Below, piece by piece: positions 5,087 to 6,229 of a stretch of 6,229 bases of DNA. The translations under genes were made by a program, and so were the position numbers. This stretch comes from an uncultured Asticcacaulis sp. Its GTDB lineage: Bacteria > Pseudomonadota > Alphaproteobacteria > Caulobacterales > Caulobacteraceae. The DNA lies in the NCBI GenBank assembly GCA_946480525.1, contig CAMLLA010000258.1:1-6229 (forward strand), given 5' to 3'. Position 1 is the stretch's first letter. The number at the start of each line of letters is the position of its first letter. Under the pieces are notes generated by a model, which saw only the letters and a list, made by a program, of their open reading frames with translations, ran no database searches and was not told the DNA's origin.

Positions 5087-6229
5087 TTACTCCGCGAGTT
5101 TAACCACCCCGCCGACGGGCAGGGCGCTCATGCCGTAGGCCGAGCAATTGGCAGCGAGACTGGAATTGCCGCTCCATTGCACGATACGGGCAACCAGTTG
5201 GGTGCAGCCGTTGGCACCCTGGAAATTGCCGATGTAGGAAACCGCCTGGTTCGGAAAGTAGATGGCGCCGGTCATGACAGAGGCGGCGTTTCCGTTCAGG
5301 GTGATCGAGGTATTGGCCGCGTTGGCGCGGCTGCCGAAAAACAGCATGCCCGAATAGGTTCCGCTGGTCGGGGCGGACAGGTTCAGCGTCGCATTGCCGT
5401 TGAAGCTGATCTGGGCATTGTTCTTGAGGACGAAGGTTACGCCGGAACCGCTGAGTACGGCATTGCCGTTCGCCTTGAAGGTGCCGCCTTCGATGATGTA
5501 GGTGCCGGGCTTGAACGTCACCGAGCCATTGATGCTCAGGCCGTTGCAATAGCGTCCGGGTTGCAGCGTATTGCCGTTGGAATTGTTGCAGTTGCCGGTG
5601 CTGATGGGTTCCGCGACATTGCGGAACGGGTCGGCGACAGGCGGTAATTGCGTCATGGCCTGTTCACATCCGGTCAGGTTGACCGGTGCGTTGAGCGATG
5701 TGTCGCCGGCCGCCATCAGGCACGGGACAGTCAGCTGCATAGCGCCCTGGGTGTAGATCGACTGGCTGGAAATCGAGTTCGACATGACGTTGCAGCCGGT
5801 CAGCGTCACCGTCGAACTGCCCGAAAAGTACGCCGCCTGGTCGGCGCTGGGGTCGAGCGCTATGACGCAGGCATTGGCCGCGGTCGTATAGGTCGACACC
5901 GACCGGGCGTTGACCTTGACCGGGGTGTTATCGAACAATTGCGTGAAGTACCGGGTTTCGGCCCGCGTCAGTATGATTTCCGCCGAATGGTCGTTCTGGT
6001 GCGACCCGGACGTCGGCGGGCTGTTCATGACCAGCGTGTCGCGCGTGGCGTCAAAGCCGTTGTCGAGCGCCACGGCCTGGGCGGCGGCCAGCATGACCTG
6101 GGACGACTTGCCCGCGCGCTGTTCGATGCCGGCGGCAAAGGCGGCACTGTCGGCGATCTGCTGAAGCCGCATCTCGTCGTAATACCAGACACCAACCTCC
6201 ACACCGAAGGCCGCCCCCGCCATAATGAC
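5087..6229 (-). CDS. TadG-like pilus-associated protein with a predicted beta-helix C-terminus (N-terminus cut by the right edge)
   Basis: The frame is open to the right edge. The ATG at 6221-6223 is probably internal, because the family's hydrophobic N-terminus should precede AGAAFGVEVGVWYYDEMRLQQIADSAAFAAG, the usual transmembrane exit and first helix of TadG-like proteins. Numbered from that Met, residues 1-115 are the TadG-like N-terminal domain. Residues about 119-370 form a polar, Asn/Gly-rich region with repeated strand motifs (INGSVTF, ANGNAVL, FNGNATL, LNGNAAS), FKPGTYIIEGG and SGVTFVLKNNA, best read as a right-handed beta-helix. Eight cysteines (119, 144, 168, 186, 212, 226, 340, 360) lie in this exported part, suggesting disulfides. 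It ends with TAA at 5087-5089. It is the first visible gene of the pseudopilin operon. The helix fold is inferred from repeats, not proven. No vWA/MIDAS motif, present in some TadG proteins, is seen. Confidence 0.85.
   Translation of the reverse strand, partial: VIMAGAAFGVEVGVWYYDEMRLQQIADSAAFAAGIEQRAGKSSQVMLAAAQAVALDNGFDATRDTLVMNSPPTSGSHQNDHSAEIILTRAETRYFTQLFDNTPVKVNARSVSTYTTAANACVIALDPSADQAAYFSGSSTVTLTGCNVMSNSISSQSIYTQGAMQLTVPCLMAAGDTSLNAPVNLTGCEQAMTQLPPVADPFRNVAEPISTGNCNNSNGNTLQPGRYCNGLSINGSVTFKPGTYIIEGGTFKANGNAVLSGSGVTFVLKNNAQISFNGNATLNLSAPTSGTYSGMLFFGSRANAANTSITLNGNAASVMTGAIYFPNQAVSYIGNFQGANGCTQLVARIVQWSGNSSLAANCSAYGMSALPVGGVVKLAE
5282..5533 (-). repeat. Degenerate NGN(A/S) beta-strand repeats inside the TadG-like gene
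   Basis: Four related units (INGSVT, ANGNAV, FNGNAT, LNGNAA) recur at about 20-35 residue intervals. At DNA level they leave recurring 'attgccgtt'-like words on the plus strand (near 5392 and 5462, with a similar word near 5570). Spacing and Asn/Gly content fit successive rungs of a beta-helix. Confidence 0.55.

Noticed and set aside
5069..5647. Plus-strand open frame opposite the TadG-like gene
   Set aside because: It is antisense to a gene with a clear TadG-like N-terminus and repeat pattern; no independent support was found.

Overview
The window is high-GC DNA with dense, partly overlapping genes. Its gene set is typical of a free-living alphaproteobacterium: an ECF sigma/anti-sigma pair, secreted proteins, and Tad-type pseudopilins. 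A Caulobacterales-like host (Caulobacter/Asticcacaulis relatives) is a reasonable guess from protein style, but it is inference. There are no tRNA or rRNA genes, CRISPR arrays, insertion sequences or integrase genes.

Layout, left to right. (1) 1-432, minus strand: the N-terminal 144 codons of a Tat-exported GH51 alpha-L-arabinofuranosidase, cut by the left edge. (2) 433-616: an AT-richer intergenic stretch with a small palindrome that may carry the GH51 promoter. (3) 617-1821, minus strand: an ECF sigma factor followed by a one-TM anti-sigma factor, joined by an ATGA overlap. The conserved N-terminus of the sigma factor has no in-frame ATG, GTG or TTG in front of it, so it appears to start at ATT or ATC behind a good Shine-Dalgarno sequence. 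(4) 1822-1939: the divergent control region. (5) 1940-4160, plus strand: a secreted subtilisin-family (S8) protease and a secreted Gly/Ala-rich, low-complexity protein with charged amphipathic stretches, ended by a strong intrinsic terminator at 4185-4220. (6) 4219-6229, minus strand, convergent to block 5: three tightly coupled genes for Tad-type pseudopilin or minor pilin-like proteins. In transcription order these are a TadG-like protein with a predicted beta-helix C-terminal region (N-terminus cut by the right edge), a Cys-rich TadE-like protein, and a canonical short TadE.

How they may work together. Sigma and anti-sigma form a standard membrane signalling switch. The two divergent secreted proteins carry a similar short 'G-x-V-D-R-T' segment just after their signal peptides, which suggests a linked envelope function and possibly control by this sigma factor. 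The Tad-like operon is probably a separate surface-structure unit, and the GH51 gene is probably a separately controlled catabolic gene. All functional links between blocks are inference from proximity.
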